This document shows, one piece after another, positions 1 to 5,764 of a stretch of 7,478 bases of DNA. Position 1 is the stretch's first letter; each line of letters begins with the position of its first letter. The notes beneath the pieces were generated by a model. It made no database searches and was not told the origin of the DNA. It saw nothing but the letters and a program-made list of their open reading frames with translations. The position numbers and the translations under genes were made by a program. Origin of the DNA: Dehalococcoidia bacterium (GTDB lineage: Bacteria; Chloroflexota; Dehalococcoidia; Dehalococcoidales; Fen-1064); assembly GCA_003153955.1 (NCBI GenBank), contig PMCB01000091.1, forward strand, positions 1-7,478, read 5' to 3'.

Positions 1-655
1 GGCCCCAATTGATAAGTCCTTCTTTAAAGATCCGCAGGATGGGCTTTTTTACCGACCGGGGGGAAGTAATGACACGTAACTTACTATCAAAGGAAACTTT
101 TCCTGCTTGGCTTAAGCGGCTGGCAATACCCCATTGGTCGGGGGCATAAACAATACCATGATAACCGCCGAGTTTTACAAAGGTATCACGGCGAAACGCG
201 AAGGTTGCGCCGGAAACAACCCATGGGCGTCCCAGAATGGGAACAGTCCACATATTCATAAGGCTTCGAATAACATATTCGACAACAGCCCACCATGGCG
301 TTTCGGTATAAACATACCGGCCGGTAACGGCTATGACTTTCGGGTATTTTTCAAAGCGTTCTGCGATACGGCTGAGCCAGTTGCGGGGGTAGAGAGTATC
401 CGCGTCTGCCTGGGCAATAATATCACCCTGCGCGGCATCGGCGCCGATCTGGCGGGCATAGAAAACGCTTTTCTTTTCCGGACAGGGCACAACACGGGCG
501 TTAAAATCATGAGCAATACGAACCGTATTGTCCGCACTGCCGTTATCGGCAATTATAATTTCATAAGGTCCGGAATAATCCTGATTTCGCAGAGATTTCA
601 AGCAATCCGGCAGATATTTTTCTTCATTCAGGGCCGGGATAACTACGCTTATCAT
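1..655 (-). CDS. Family 2 glycosyltransferase (C-terminus beyond the left edge)
   Basis: This gene transfers a sugar from a nucleotide-sugar to an unidentified acceptor, presumably in cell-envelope or glycolipid synthesis (family inference). The reading frame is open to the left edge. Counting from the upstream in-frame ATG at 661, the GT-A features are SVVIPALNEE (5-14), the nucleotide-binding ADNGSADNT (38-46), a DXD-type metal motif in ADADTLYP (85-92), SGATFAFRRD (150-159), a GGY turn near 165-167, and PDQWGIASRL (174-183), where D175 fits the catalytic-base position. I see no membrane segment in the available part. Two ATGs lie six bases apart (661 and 655) and neither has a Shine-Dalgarno sequence. 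I chose 655 because a promoter ending at 664 would start transcription at about 657, leaving the 661 ATG outside the RNA. The gene follows coaBC on the same strand after about 170 bp, so it is probably a separate unit. Family assignment is secure; the substrate is unknown. Confidence 0.9.
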   Translation of the reverse strand, partial: MISVVIPALNEEKYLPDCLKSLRNQDYSGPYEIIIADNGSADNTVRIAHDFNARVVPCPEKKSVFYARQIGADAAQGDIIAQADADTLYPRNWLSRIAERFEKYPKVIAVTGRYVYTETPWWAVVEYVIRSLMNMWTVPILGRPWVVSGATFAFRRDTFVKLGGYHGIVYAPDQWGIASRLSQAGKVSFDSKLRVITSPRSVKKPILRIFKEGLINWG

Positions 656-663
656 ACCCATGA

Positions 664-692
664 ATTCTAGCACACTGCTAATATATGAGCAA
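664..692 (-). promoter_or_regulatory. Sigma-70-like promoter for the glycosyltransferase, possibly giving a leaderless mRNA
   Basis: On the minus strand the -35 box TTGCTC (692-687) and the -10 box TAGAAT (669-664) are separated by exactly 17 bp. Standard spacing puts the start site near 657, two bases before the ATG at 655, so the transcript would have essentially no leader. The lack of a Shine-Dalgarno sequence before either ATG agrees with this. It is inferred from sequence alone. Confidence 0.5.
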
Positions 693-705
693 ACTTTTTA
701 GCAGA

Positions 706-731
706 TTCGGTAATACCTTTCCGTTACCGAA
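706..731. repeat. 8-bp inverted repeat upstream of the glycosyltransferase promoter
   Basis: The arms TTCGGTAA (706-713) and TTACCGAA (724-731) are perfect inverted copies around a 10-base spacer. The element lies 14 bp upstream of the -35 box of the glycosyltransferase promoter and about 100 bp past the coaBC stop. No T-run follows on the minus strand, so it is not a standard intrinsic terminator. It could be an operator or a residual coaBC 3' hairpin. Confidence 0.45.
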
Positions 732-794
732 GATTAGAGTGAGGCAAATTATCGCTGATAAGCGTTGAAATTTAACAAAATGTGCAATATGTAA

Positions 795-816
795 GCACGG
801 GCAGGGACGCCTGTGC
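795..816. repeat. GC-rich hairpin just past coaBC
   Basis: GCACGGGC (795-802) pairs with GCCTGTGC (809-816) with one G-T wobble around the 6-base loop AGGGAC. It starts 15 bp beyond the coaBC stop. The T-tract of a canonical terminator is missing, so it may act as a 3'-end-stabilising hairpin or be a copy of a REP-like dispersed repeat. Copy number cannot be judged from one window. Confidence 0.5.
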
Positions 817-831
817 CACCAGGAGAAAATA

Positions 832-2025
832 TTATTTCTTGCCCTTCAGCAACTTTGACACATTATCCAGAATCTTCTCGGCGACTTCACGCTTACTCAT
901 CAGCGGTAAATCTTCCGGTTTGCCGTCTTTTTTCAGAATGGTGACTTTATTAGTCTCGGAACCGAAGCCGCTACCCTTTGCACTGACGTCATTGGCAACG
1001 ATTATGTCAAGTCCTTTGCCCGTCAGTTTCTTTTGGGCATTGGAAATCAAATCCTGAGTCTCGGCGGCAAAACCAACTTTAATAAACTTACCTTTGACTT
1101 CGGATAGTATATCCGGAGTTTTTACCAGTTCCAGCGTTAATCCACCGGCGCCTTTTTTAATCTTTTGCGCAGCCGTAGTTTTGGGCATATAATCGGCGAC
1201 AGCCGCCACCATCAGGAGCGCATCGGTTTTAACAGTAGCTTTGACGACGGCTTCTTTCATCTGTTGAGCGCTGCGGATATTAATAACATCAACACCGGCA
1301 ACCGGACTGAGCCCGGTTGGGGTTGTTATTAACGTGACCGTGGCACCTCTGTCCCGCGCAGCTTCGGCTACGGCATAACCCATTTTGCCGGAAGAATTAT
1401 TGGTGATATAACGGACAGGATCGATGGCTTCCTGTGTGCCGCCGGCAGTAACTACTATTCTTTTCCCGGCCAAATCACCTTTTTTCCCCAGGGTTTGTTG
1501 AATAATCCCCATAATCTCCGTGATTTCCGGCAATCGACCGTAGCCAATGGAGCCCGAAGCCAAGCGCCCGTGCGCCGCGGGAATTACTGTAAATCCACGG
1601 GCTTTGAGTTTGGAGATGTTATCCTGGGTGACGGGATTAATATACATATTATTGTGCATGGCGGGTGCAATGACTATCGGGGCTTTGGTCGCCAATACTG
1701 TGCATGTGAGGATATCGTCGGCAATACCGGCTGCCATTTTGGAGATGATATTAGCGGTAGCAGGCACGATTGCGATGATGTCAGCCTCATCGGCCAGGGA
1801 AACATGGGTAATGGCCGAAAGCGGCGCGGGTTCGAACATATCCGTTACAACAGGATTTCCGGTCAAGGCTTGAAATGTCAAAGGCTGTACCAGTTGAGTC
1901 GCTTCCCAGGTCATGACTACTTTTACAACGGCACCGCACTGGACTAATTTGCTGGCCAAATCAGCCGCCTTATAGGCAGCGATGCCACCGCTAATCCCAA
2001 GGACGATCACTTTATTTTTCAGCAT
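832..2025 (-). CDS. coaBC: Bifunctional phosphopantothenoylcysteine decarboxylase / phosphopantothenate-cysteine ligase
   Basis: This enzyme joins cysteine to 4'-phosphopantothenate using CTP (CoaB) and decarboxylates the product to 4'-phosphopantetheine with FMN (CoaC). These are steps 2 and 3 of cytoplasmic CoA synthesis. At 397 residues it has the usual fused length. The CoaC part (about 1-180) shows GISGGIAAYK (10-19), the catalytic-type His in HVSLA (H74), VPATAN (87-92) and PAMHNNMY (121-128). The CoaB part (about 185-397) shows VTAGGTQEAIDPVRYITN (192-209) with SSGKMG after it, AAVADY (274-279), KIKK (288-291) and FAAET (319-323). Two CoaC positions depart from E. coli Dfp: His124 where Asn125 is expected, and Ser157 in LASG where Cys158 is expected. 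A strong Shine-Dalgarno TAGGAGG (2040-2034) sits 8 bases before ATG. The gene is 94 bp downstream of coaX on the same strand and is probably co-transcribed with it. Confidence 0.97.
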   Translation of the reverse strand: MLKNKVIVLGISGGIAAYKAADLASKLVQCGAVVKVVMTWEATQLVQPLTFQALTGNPVVTDMFEPAPLSAITHVSLADEADIIAIVPATANIISKMAAGIADDILTCTVLATKAPIVIAPAMHNNMYINPVTQDNISKLKARGFTVIPAAHGRLASGSIGYGRLPEITEIMGIIQQTLGKKGDLAGKRIVVTAGGTQEAIDPVRYITNNSSGKMGYAVAEAARDRGATVTLITTPTGLSPVAGVDVINIRSAQQMKEAVVKATVKTDALLMVAAVADYMPKTTAAQKIKKGAGGLTLELVKTPDILSEVKGKFIKVGFAAETQDLISNAQKKLTGKGLDIIVANDVSAKGSGFGSETNKVTILKKDGKPEDLPLMSKREVAEKILDNVSKLLKGKK

Positions 2026-2050
2026 TTGCAGAGCCTCCTAAGAAAAAATC

Positions 2051-2109
2051 CAATTACCAAAATCCAAATTCCAAATAATAGCCAAGCTCCAACAACCAAT
2101 AAGTAATTG
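2051..2109. repeat. 59-bp TTGG-rich element with 7-bp inverted ends between coaX and coaBC
   Basis: CAATTAC (2051-2057) and GTAATTG (2103-2109) are perfect inverted copies bounding a low-complexity interior. On the minus strand the interior carries reiterated TTGG units (TTGGTTGTTGG, then TTGGAATTTGGATTTTGG). It has no coding capacity and resembles the short TTGG/CCAA-rich intergenic repeats I recall from several environmental bacterial genomes. It fills most of the coaX-coaBC gap, so the two genes would be transcribed through it if they form an operon. Confidence 0.55.
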
Positions 2110-2119
2110 TAGTCCAGAT

Positions 2120-2884
2120 TTATTTGTTCATTTCATAAATCATTTTGAGGCCGATGAGCGTGATATCCGGATTTACAACTTTGAAGATGTCGGTCTCTGC
2201 GGCGAATATGGCACCAAAGCCACCGGTGGCGACCACAGTGGCCTTTTCACCGAGTTCCTGTTCGATGTGGGAAACGATACCTTCGACCAGCCCGGTGTAA
2301 CCGAACATGATGCCAGAAAGCATGGCGGTAATGGTGTTGGTGCCGATAGCTTTCTGCGGATGGGAAAATTGGATGCGGGGCAGGGCGGCAGTGTGGGAAA
2401 ATAACGCTTCTGCGGCAGTCATCGGACCGGGGGCAATTACCCCACCGATAAAATCACCTTCTCTGGAAATGATATCAAAAGTTGTGGCGGTACCCAGGTC
2501 TACGACAATTGTCGGGCCGCCGTAGAGTTTGTAACCGGCAACAGTATTCACAACACGGTCGGCGCCGACTTCACGGGGGTTATCTCCTCTAATCCGAACA
2601 CCGGTTTTGACACCCGCAGTAACGACCAGCGGTTTGATATTAAAATAATCATCCAGCAATTTCACAAAAATGGGAATCAGCGGCGCAACAGTGCTGCATA
2701 TCGCGACTTCTTTGATATCCGTCACCGCGATTTTCCGGAATTGCAGGAGGGCCATGATTTCCATGGCGTATTCATCCGGCATCTTGTGGATATCAGTTGC
2801 CAGACGCCAGTTATAACGTATTTTTTCGCCTTCAAATACACCCATCGTCACATTGGTATTACCGATATCAATCGCCAGAAACAT
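2120..2884 (-). CDS. coaX: Type III pantothenate kinase
   Basis: CoaX phosphorylates pantothenate to 4'-phosphopantothenate, the first step of CoA synthesis. It belongs to the ASKHA kinase fold and, unlike type I/II kinases, is not expected to be feedback-inhibited by CoA (family knowledge). At 254 residues it has normal length. Visible motifs are AIDIGNTNVTMGVF (4-17, phosphate-binding loop with D6), GADR (107-110, D109 as the probable catalytic base), VVDLGTATTFDI (127-138, D129 as a cation-ligand position), GGVIAPGPM (147-155) and ATGGFG (219-224). IGTNTITAMLSG (180-191) leads into GYTGLVEGIV, which is typical of this family. The start is supported by the Shine-Dalgarno GAGGAGGT (2900-2893), 8 bases before ATG. 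A promoter lies 51 to 79 bp upstream of the ATG. The gene heads the coaX-coaBC pair, so the window encodes three consecutive CoA steps. Confidence 0.97.
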   Translation of the reverse strand: MFLAIDIGNTNVTMGVFEGEKIRYNWRLATDIHKMPDEYAMEIMALLQFRKIAVTDIKEVAICSTVAPLIPIFVKLLDDYFNIKPLVVTAGVKTGVRIRGDNPREVGADRVVNTVAGYKLYGGPTIVVDLGTATTFDIISREGDFIGGVIAPGPMTAAEALFSHTAALPRIQFSHPQKAIGTNTITAMLSGIMFGYTGLVEGIVSHIEQELGEKATVVATGGFGAIFAAETDIFKVVNPDITLIGLKMIYEMNK

Positions 2885-2934
2885 AAGTTTTTACCTCCTC
2901 ACCACCTGTCATGTATGCACCTACTATTGTAACA

Positions 2935-2963
2935 AGTGTAGCAAGGGTTGTAATTACGGTCAA
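2935..2963 (-). promoter_or_regulatory. Sigma-70-like promoter for coaX (-coaBC)
   Basis: On the minus strand TTGACC (2963-2958) and TACACT (2940-2935) are separated by 17 bp, predicting a start near 2928 and a leader of about 44 bases. A second -10-like TACAAT lies 3 bases further downstream (2931-2926) without a convincing -35. The 5/6 match of the -35 box and ideal spacing make this the best promoter candidate for the CoA pair. Confidence 0.6.
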
Positions 2964-2993
2964 CTATTTGCCGATGCTGCCAGTTGTTTCAGT

Positions 2994-3021
2994 AATACCG
3001 GCCAATGATTGCGACGGTATT
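2994..3021. repeat. 7-bp inverted repeat upstream of the coaX promoter
   Basis: AATACCG (2994-3000) and CGGTATT (3015-3021) are perfect inverted copies with a 14-base spacer that itself contains AATGATT. The element lies 31 bp upstream of the coaX -35 box and 63 bp beyond the hydrolase stop. It could be an operator or an RNA hairpin in the 3' region of the transporter-hydrolase transcript. No T-tract is attached. Confidence 0.4.
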
Positions 3022-3030
3022 CAAATCAAC

Positions 3031-3072
3031 GATAAATCGGGAAACGTTTCCGGGACCCTTAATTTATCCCGA
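3031..3072. repeat. Nested inverted repeats just after the hydrolase gene
   Basis: Several self-complementary pairs overlap here: GATAAAT (3031-3037) with ATTTATC (3062-3068), TCGGGA (3037-3042) with TCCCGA (3067-3072), and the perfect 12-bp palindrome GGAAACGTTTCC (3040-3051). The block begins 12 bp past the hydrolase stop on the minus strand, where a transcript end is expected. No T-run follows, so it is at best an atypical terminator. The mutually exclusive pairings are notable. Confidence 0.45.
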
Positions 3073-3083
3073 CTCTGATGAAA

Positions 3084-3863
3084 TTACAGGGTAATCTGCA
3101 GGCCTTCATAACCGGGAGTAATATCGGCCGATAATTCTAAGGCAACCTGCTTCAATCCGGCATCAATCATTTCCCGGTCTGGACTTTGGGGGGACATATG
3201 CACGGTAATTACCTTTGGCAGGTAACCTTTGATATTCCGGAAAGATATCAGTTCCTCTTTAAGCAAACCGGGAGTAAGATGGTATGATTCTTTGTCAGAT
3301 TTCAGCAAACCGTCCGGAAGAGTAACCTCAATAATAAGCAAATCCGGGGAAATGCGCGTCCAGACAGCTTCGAGGCCATGCCCGGTATCCCCGGAATAAA
3401 ATAATTTCTTCCCCTGAGGCGTGGTAATCTGGTAGCCCACCGAGGGCACAGAATGCTTCATCGGGACTGCCAGGATCTGATATTGTTTGATGAAAAACGC
3501 CTGTAACGGTTCAATCGGAGTGAAGTTGATTGTCGGATTTTCCTGCGGGTGGGTCAGGAAATTAGTATAAAACTTCCCCGGGTATTCAAAGAGATAAGCA
3601 AGAGCCTCATGAACCGAAGGGATGGAATAAATATTGATTCTCTCTTTTTTAACATAGAAATTCATTCCCAACATCGGGATATCTTTAATATGGTCGTAGT
3701 GGTGGTGGGTGATGAGCAGCGCTTCGATTGCCATCTGTTCAGAAAAAGTGAGGCCGGAAACAAGGCCGCCGGCATCAATGGCAAGAAAATTATCAATCAA
3801 TACACAAGCAGGCCTGACGTCTTTCGATTCACTGTTGTGCGCACCGAGAAACTGTATGTTCAT
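3084..3863 (-). CDS. Metallo-beta-lactamase-fold hydrolase, possibly a phosphodiesterase
   Basis: This is a 259-residue MBL-fold metal-dependent hydrolase, probably cytoplasmic since no signal peptide is visible. The metal-site ligands are all present: THHHYDH (52-58) supplies H53, H55, D57 and H58 of the HxHxDH motif, followed by H137 (MKHSVPSVGY), D159 (YSGDTGHG) and H222 (ITVHMSP). The early DAGG (30-33) is the usual strand-turn of the fold. The arrangement resembles class II cyclic-nucleotide phosphodiesterase-like and RNase Z-like members, but I cannot name the substrate. Its ATG overlaps the TGA of the upstream transporter gene (ATGA, 3863-3860) and lacks a strong nearby Shine-Dalgarno sequence, so translation is probably coupled. 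The coupling suggests that the substrate relates to what the transporter imports; that is inference. Fold assignment is firm, function open. Confidence 0.88.
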   Translation of the reverse strand: MNIQFLGAHNSESKDVRPACVLIDNFLAIDAGGLVSGLTFSEQMAIEALLITHHHYDHIKDIPMLGMNFYVKKERINIYSIPSVHEALAYLFEYPGKFYTNFLTHPQENPTINFTPIEPLQAFFIKQYQILAVPMKHSVPSVGYQITTPQGKKLFYSGDTGHGLEAVWTRISPDLLIIEVTLPDGLLKSDKESYHLTPGLLKEELISFRNIKGYLPKVITVHMSPQSPDREMIDAGLKQVALELSADITPGYEGLQITL

Positions 3864-4543
3864 CGGTCGGCGGTTTTCCTTTCCCGGAGGTGGAGTGGAT
3901 TGAAATTGGTCTGAAAGTCGTAAGTATCAACAGCTTCGTTTTTCTTCAAATAATTGACAATGACATAGGTAAGGGGTGTAAAAGCAACTTCGATGATGAC
4001 TTTAGCCGCCCATGCCCATAGGATCATCCACGGGGTAAAGAAAACCGCGCCCACATAGGCGCCGACGATGAAGATGCCGGTATCCAAAGCCTGGCCGATA
4101 ACAGTTGAACCGATCGTCCGGGACCACAGCCAGCGCCCTTTGGTAAATATTTTCATCTTGGCGAGAACGAAGGAATTCGCAAACTCCCCGGCCAGATATC
4201 CGAGGAAAGATGCGCCGAGCAGCCTGGGAGTATAACCGAGAATCGAAACAAAGGCGCTCTGCCCGGTCCATCCGGAGACCGGCGGCAGAAGCTGGGCGAA
4301 CCAGGCAAAGATCACAAAAAGGAGGTTACACAGAAAACCCAACCAGATTATTTTCCGGGCTTCCTTATAACCATACACCTCCGTCAGGATATCTCCGAAA
4401 ATATAACTGAACGGGAAAATGATGACGGCGGCTGAGAGTTCGACTGAACCGAGAGACCATACTTTTACCGCAATAATGTTAGCTGTCAGCAGACAGGTAA
4501 CAAACAGCGCGGCGATAACGATAAAACGGTAAGAATATTTCAT
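3860..4543 (-). CDS. yhhQ: Queuosine precursor transporter, YhhQ/DUF165 family
   Basis: Members of this family (VUT/ECF-like, TIGR00697 type) import 7-deazaguanine precursors of the tRNA wobble base queuosine, such as preQ0, preQ1 or queuine. The 227-residue protein has normal length and about six hydrophobic segments, at roughly 6-30, 36-53, 64-86, 107-126, 144-170 and 173-198. Recognisable signatures are FPFSYIFGDILTEVYGYKEA (43-62) and GSTVIGQALDTGIF (145-158). The ATG at 4543 has only a weak TGAG-like ribosome site, with an extended -10 element shortly upstream. The stop overlaps the start of the MBL-fold gene by four bases, so the two form a coupled pair. No queuosine biosynthesis gene (queC/D/E/F) or tgt is visible nearby, which fits a salvage role but does not prove it. 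Which precursor is carried cannot be told from sequence. Confidence 0.92.
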   Translation of the reverse strand: MKYSYRFIVIAALFVTCLLTANIIAVKVWSLGSVELSAAVIIFPFSYIFGDILTEVYGYKEARKIIWLGFLCNLLFVIFAWFAQLLPPVSGWTGQSAFVSILGYTPRLLGASFLGYLAGEFANSFVLAKMKIFTKGRWLWSRTIGSTVIGQALDTGIFIVGAYVGAVFFTPWMILWAWAAKVIIEVAFTPLTYVIVNYLKKNEAVDTYDFQTNFNPLHLRERKTADR

Positions 4544-4566
4544 AAATTAACTCAGCAAACGATTAC

Positions 4567-4575
4567 ATTTTAACA
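4567..4575 (-). promoter_or_regulatory. Extended -10 promoter candidate for yhhQ
   Basis: The minus strand reads TGTTAAAAT (4575-4567), a TGn extended -10 box with a 5/6 hexamer. The expected start is near 4560, about 17 bases before the yhhQ ATG. No good -35 box is present at 17 bp, which extended -10 promoters can tolerate. It faces away from the plus-strand promoter at 4582-4611. Confidence 0.4.
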
Positions 4576-4581
4576 TATTCT

Positions 4582-4611
4582 TTGCTCCCGAAGATAAAAA
4601 GTGTGTATTAT
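4582..4611 (+). promoter_or_regulatory. Promoter candidate for the small Cys-rich gene
   Basis: TTGCTC (4582-4587) and TATTAT (4606-4611) are 18 bp apart. The predicted start (about 4618-4619) coincides with an in-frame GTG at 4619, which would make the mRNA leaderless. The same -35 sequence TTGCTC occurs in the glycosyltransferase promoter at 687-692. Confidence 0.4.
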
Positions 4612-4618
4612 AGAAATT

Positions 4619-4786
4619 GTGGATAAAGAACCTAAATTTCATAAATTCCAGGTAAACCTGAAAAAATCACTGGGCATGAAGGTCATATTGTGCGATTCAT
4701 GTAAGTGGGATTGGCGCGGCGCCTGCCATAATTCTGCCCGCCCAAATGCGACATGGTGCCGCGAATACAAGAACAGAAAAAATTGA
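4619..4786 (+). CDS. Small four-cysteine protein, putative zinc-binding
   Basis: The C-terminal core, beginning at an ATG at 4676, carries CDSC, then seven residues to a third Cys and ten to a fourth (CxxC-x7-C-x10-C), with conserved-looking Trp, Arg and Pro between. The order CKWDWRGAC then RPNATWCREY looks like a minimal zinc-ribbon or knuckle. I recall comparable short CxxCKW proteins in uncultured Chloroflexota, but cannot name a family. There is no signal peptide or membrane segment. The start is uncertain: GTG 4601 and GTG 4619 extend the frame, and ATG 4676 would give a 36-residue protein; none has a good Shine-Dalgarno sequence. I chose 4619 because the predicted transcription start falls on it; this is the weakest part of the call. 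The gene is divergent from yhhQ and lies 136 bp before the dehydrogenase gene on the same strand. Confidence 0.6.
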   Translation: MDKEPKFHKFQVNLKKSLGMKVILCDSCKWDWRGACHNSARPNATWCREYKNRKN

Positions 4787-4845
4787 TTCCCCTATAGCGG
4801 TCAATGCGATATATTCGGCTTTAAGGCTTCGATGGGCGGTTCAGT

Positions 4846-4874
4846 TTGCAAAACAATGACGATTCAGATAGTAT
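4846..4874 (+). promoter_or_regulatory. Promoter candidate for the dehydrogenase gene
   Basis: TTGCAA (4846-4851) and TAGTAT (4869-4874) are 17 bp apart, each matching consensus at four of six positions. The predicted start is near 4881, leaving a leader of about 42 bases before the GTG at 4923. It is moderate in strength and could alternatively be read-through from the Cys-rich gene. Confidence 0.35.
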
Positions 4875-4922
4875 TTTTGCAGAACCTTAATTGCGGAAGC
4901 GGATTCAAAAAGCAGGTAATAA

Positions 4923-5702
4923 GTGAAAATACAAGATATAAAATGCATCGGGGTGTTAGGGGCCGGGGTGATGGGCGCCGGAATCAGCCAGACAGCTATT
5001 TTGGCCGGTTATAAAGTAATTACCCGCGACCTGACCGATGAAATACTCGCCCGTGCCAAAGAAAATATCATCAATGGACATTTCGGGTTGAAAGAAGCAG
5101 TGGAACACGGCAAAATTACGCAGGAACGGATGGACAAAGACCTTGCCAACCTGACCCTCACCACCAAAGTGGAAGACCTGAAGAATTGTGACCTGGTGAT
5201 CGAGACAATCGGCGGCGGGCCATCCGGACAAGTAGAAAATAAAGACATCAAATTAAAAGTCTTTGCCGAGCTGGATAAAGTGGTGAAAAAGAACGCGATT
5301 TTTGCCAGTAATACCTCTAAATTCACAATCGCCGACCTGGCGGCGGTTACGAGCAGAAAACCGTTGTTCATCGGCATGCACTGGTTCAGTCCGGCAAATT
5401 TAATGAAAATTGTCGAGGTTGTATGGACACCGGATACTTCCGAAGAAACCATCCAGGCAATTGAAACTTTGAGTGAAAAATTGGGTAAGATGCATGTGCG
5501 GGTCAAGGACGTGCCGGGAGATATGGCGCATGTAGGTTACCGCGTGTTGTTTGCCGCCCAGGAAGAAGCCCGCAAGATCGTGGAGCAGGGGATATGCACC
5601 GCGGAAGGAGTGGATATCATCATGATGGGTGGTTTTAACTGGCCGGCCGGACCAATCGGGATGAGCATGAGCAACCGGGCAAACCGGGTCCAGAAAAAGT
5701 AG
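4923..5702 (+). CDS. Divergent, C-terminally short 3-hydroxyacyl-CoA dehydrogenase family protein
   Basis: The family oxidises L-3-hydroxyacyl-CoA to 3-ketoacyl-CoA with NAD+. The Rossmann loop VLGAGVMGAGIS (11-22) is intact, as are SNTS (129-132), the catalytic-type His in GMHWFSPANLM (H153) and the Glu in IVEVV (E165). Differences from the standard enzyme are clear. There is an insertion around GGGPSGQ (97-103). The PGFxxNR segment reads PGDMAHVGYR (198-207), so the usual Asn before Arg appears to be Tyr206. The chain ends at 259 soon after NWPAGP, roughly 45 residues earlier than a typical 282-residue butyryl-type enzyme, omitting the GRKTGKGFYDY tail. The stop is followed at once by a terminator, so this is a natural end and not a frameshift. 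Start GTG has a CAGGT ribosome site 6 bases upstream. NAD binding is near certain; the reaction is not. The gene has no pathway partners here. Confidence 0.85.
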   Translation: MKIQDIKCIGVLGAGVMGAGISQTAILAGYKVITRDLTDEILARAKENIINGHFGLKEAVEHGKITQERMDKDLANLTLTTKVEDLKNCDLVIETIGGGPSGQVENKDIKLKVFAELDKVVKKNAIFASNTSKFTIADLAAVTSRKPLFIGMHWFSPANLMKIVEVVWTPDTSEETIQAIETLSEKLGKMHVRVKDVPGDMAHVGYRVLFAAQEEARKIVEQGICTAEGVDIIMMGGFNWPAGPIGMSMSNRANRVQKK

Positions 5703-5733
5703 TTATTTTAAAAACATCCAGAACACAATAACA

Positions 5734-5764
5734 AAAAAGGTGAGTCGTTTATACTCACCTTTTT
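5734..5764. terminator. Bidirectional intrinsic terminator between convergent genes
   Basis: AAAAAGGTGAGT (5734-5745) and ACTCACCTTTTT (5753-5764) form a perfect 12-bp stem with a 7-base loop. A T-run ends the structure on both strands. It sits 31 bp after the plus-strand dehydrogenase stop and 28 bp after the minus-strand membrane-protein stop, so it can end both convergent transcripts. Confidence 0.95.

Noticed and set aside
134..670. Plus-strand open frame opposite the glycosyltransferase
   Set aside because: It is antisense to a minus-strand frame with clear GT-A motifs (ADNGS, DXD), and its own product has no recognisable domain or ribosome site.
795..816. Hairpin after coaBC as an intrinsic terminator
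   Set aside because: The stem is good but no T-run follows on the minus strand, so I list it only as an inverted repeat.
1495..1947. Plus-strand open frames opposite coaBC (also 1547-1873)
   Set aside because: They are shadows of the coaBC coding strand, whose motifs run unbroken through the region.
2994..3072. Riboswitch controlling coaX
   Set aside because: The structured block lies upstream of the predicted coaX start (about 2928), so it would not be in that transcript, and it matches no riboswitch core I recognise.
4832..5014. Plus-strand 60-residue frame overlapping the dehydrogenase start
   Set aside because: It runs out of frame into the dehydrogenase gene, has no ribosome site, and the predicted promoter of that gene lies inside it.
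5009..5506. 165-residue minus-strand frame within the dehydrogenase gene
   Set aside because: The plus strand encodes the conserved Rossmann and catalytic motifs; the opposite frame has no ribosome site and no family resemblance.
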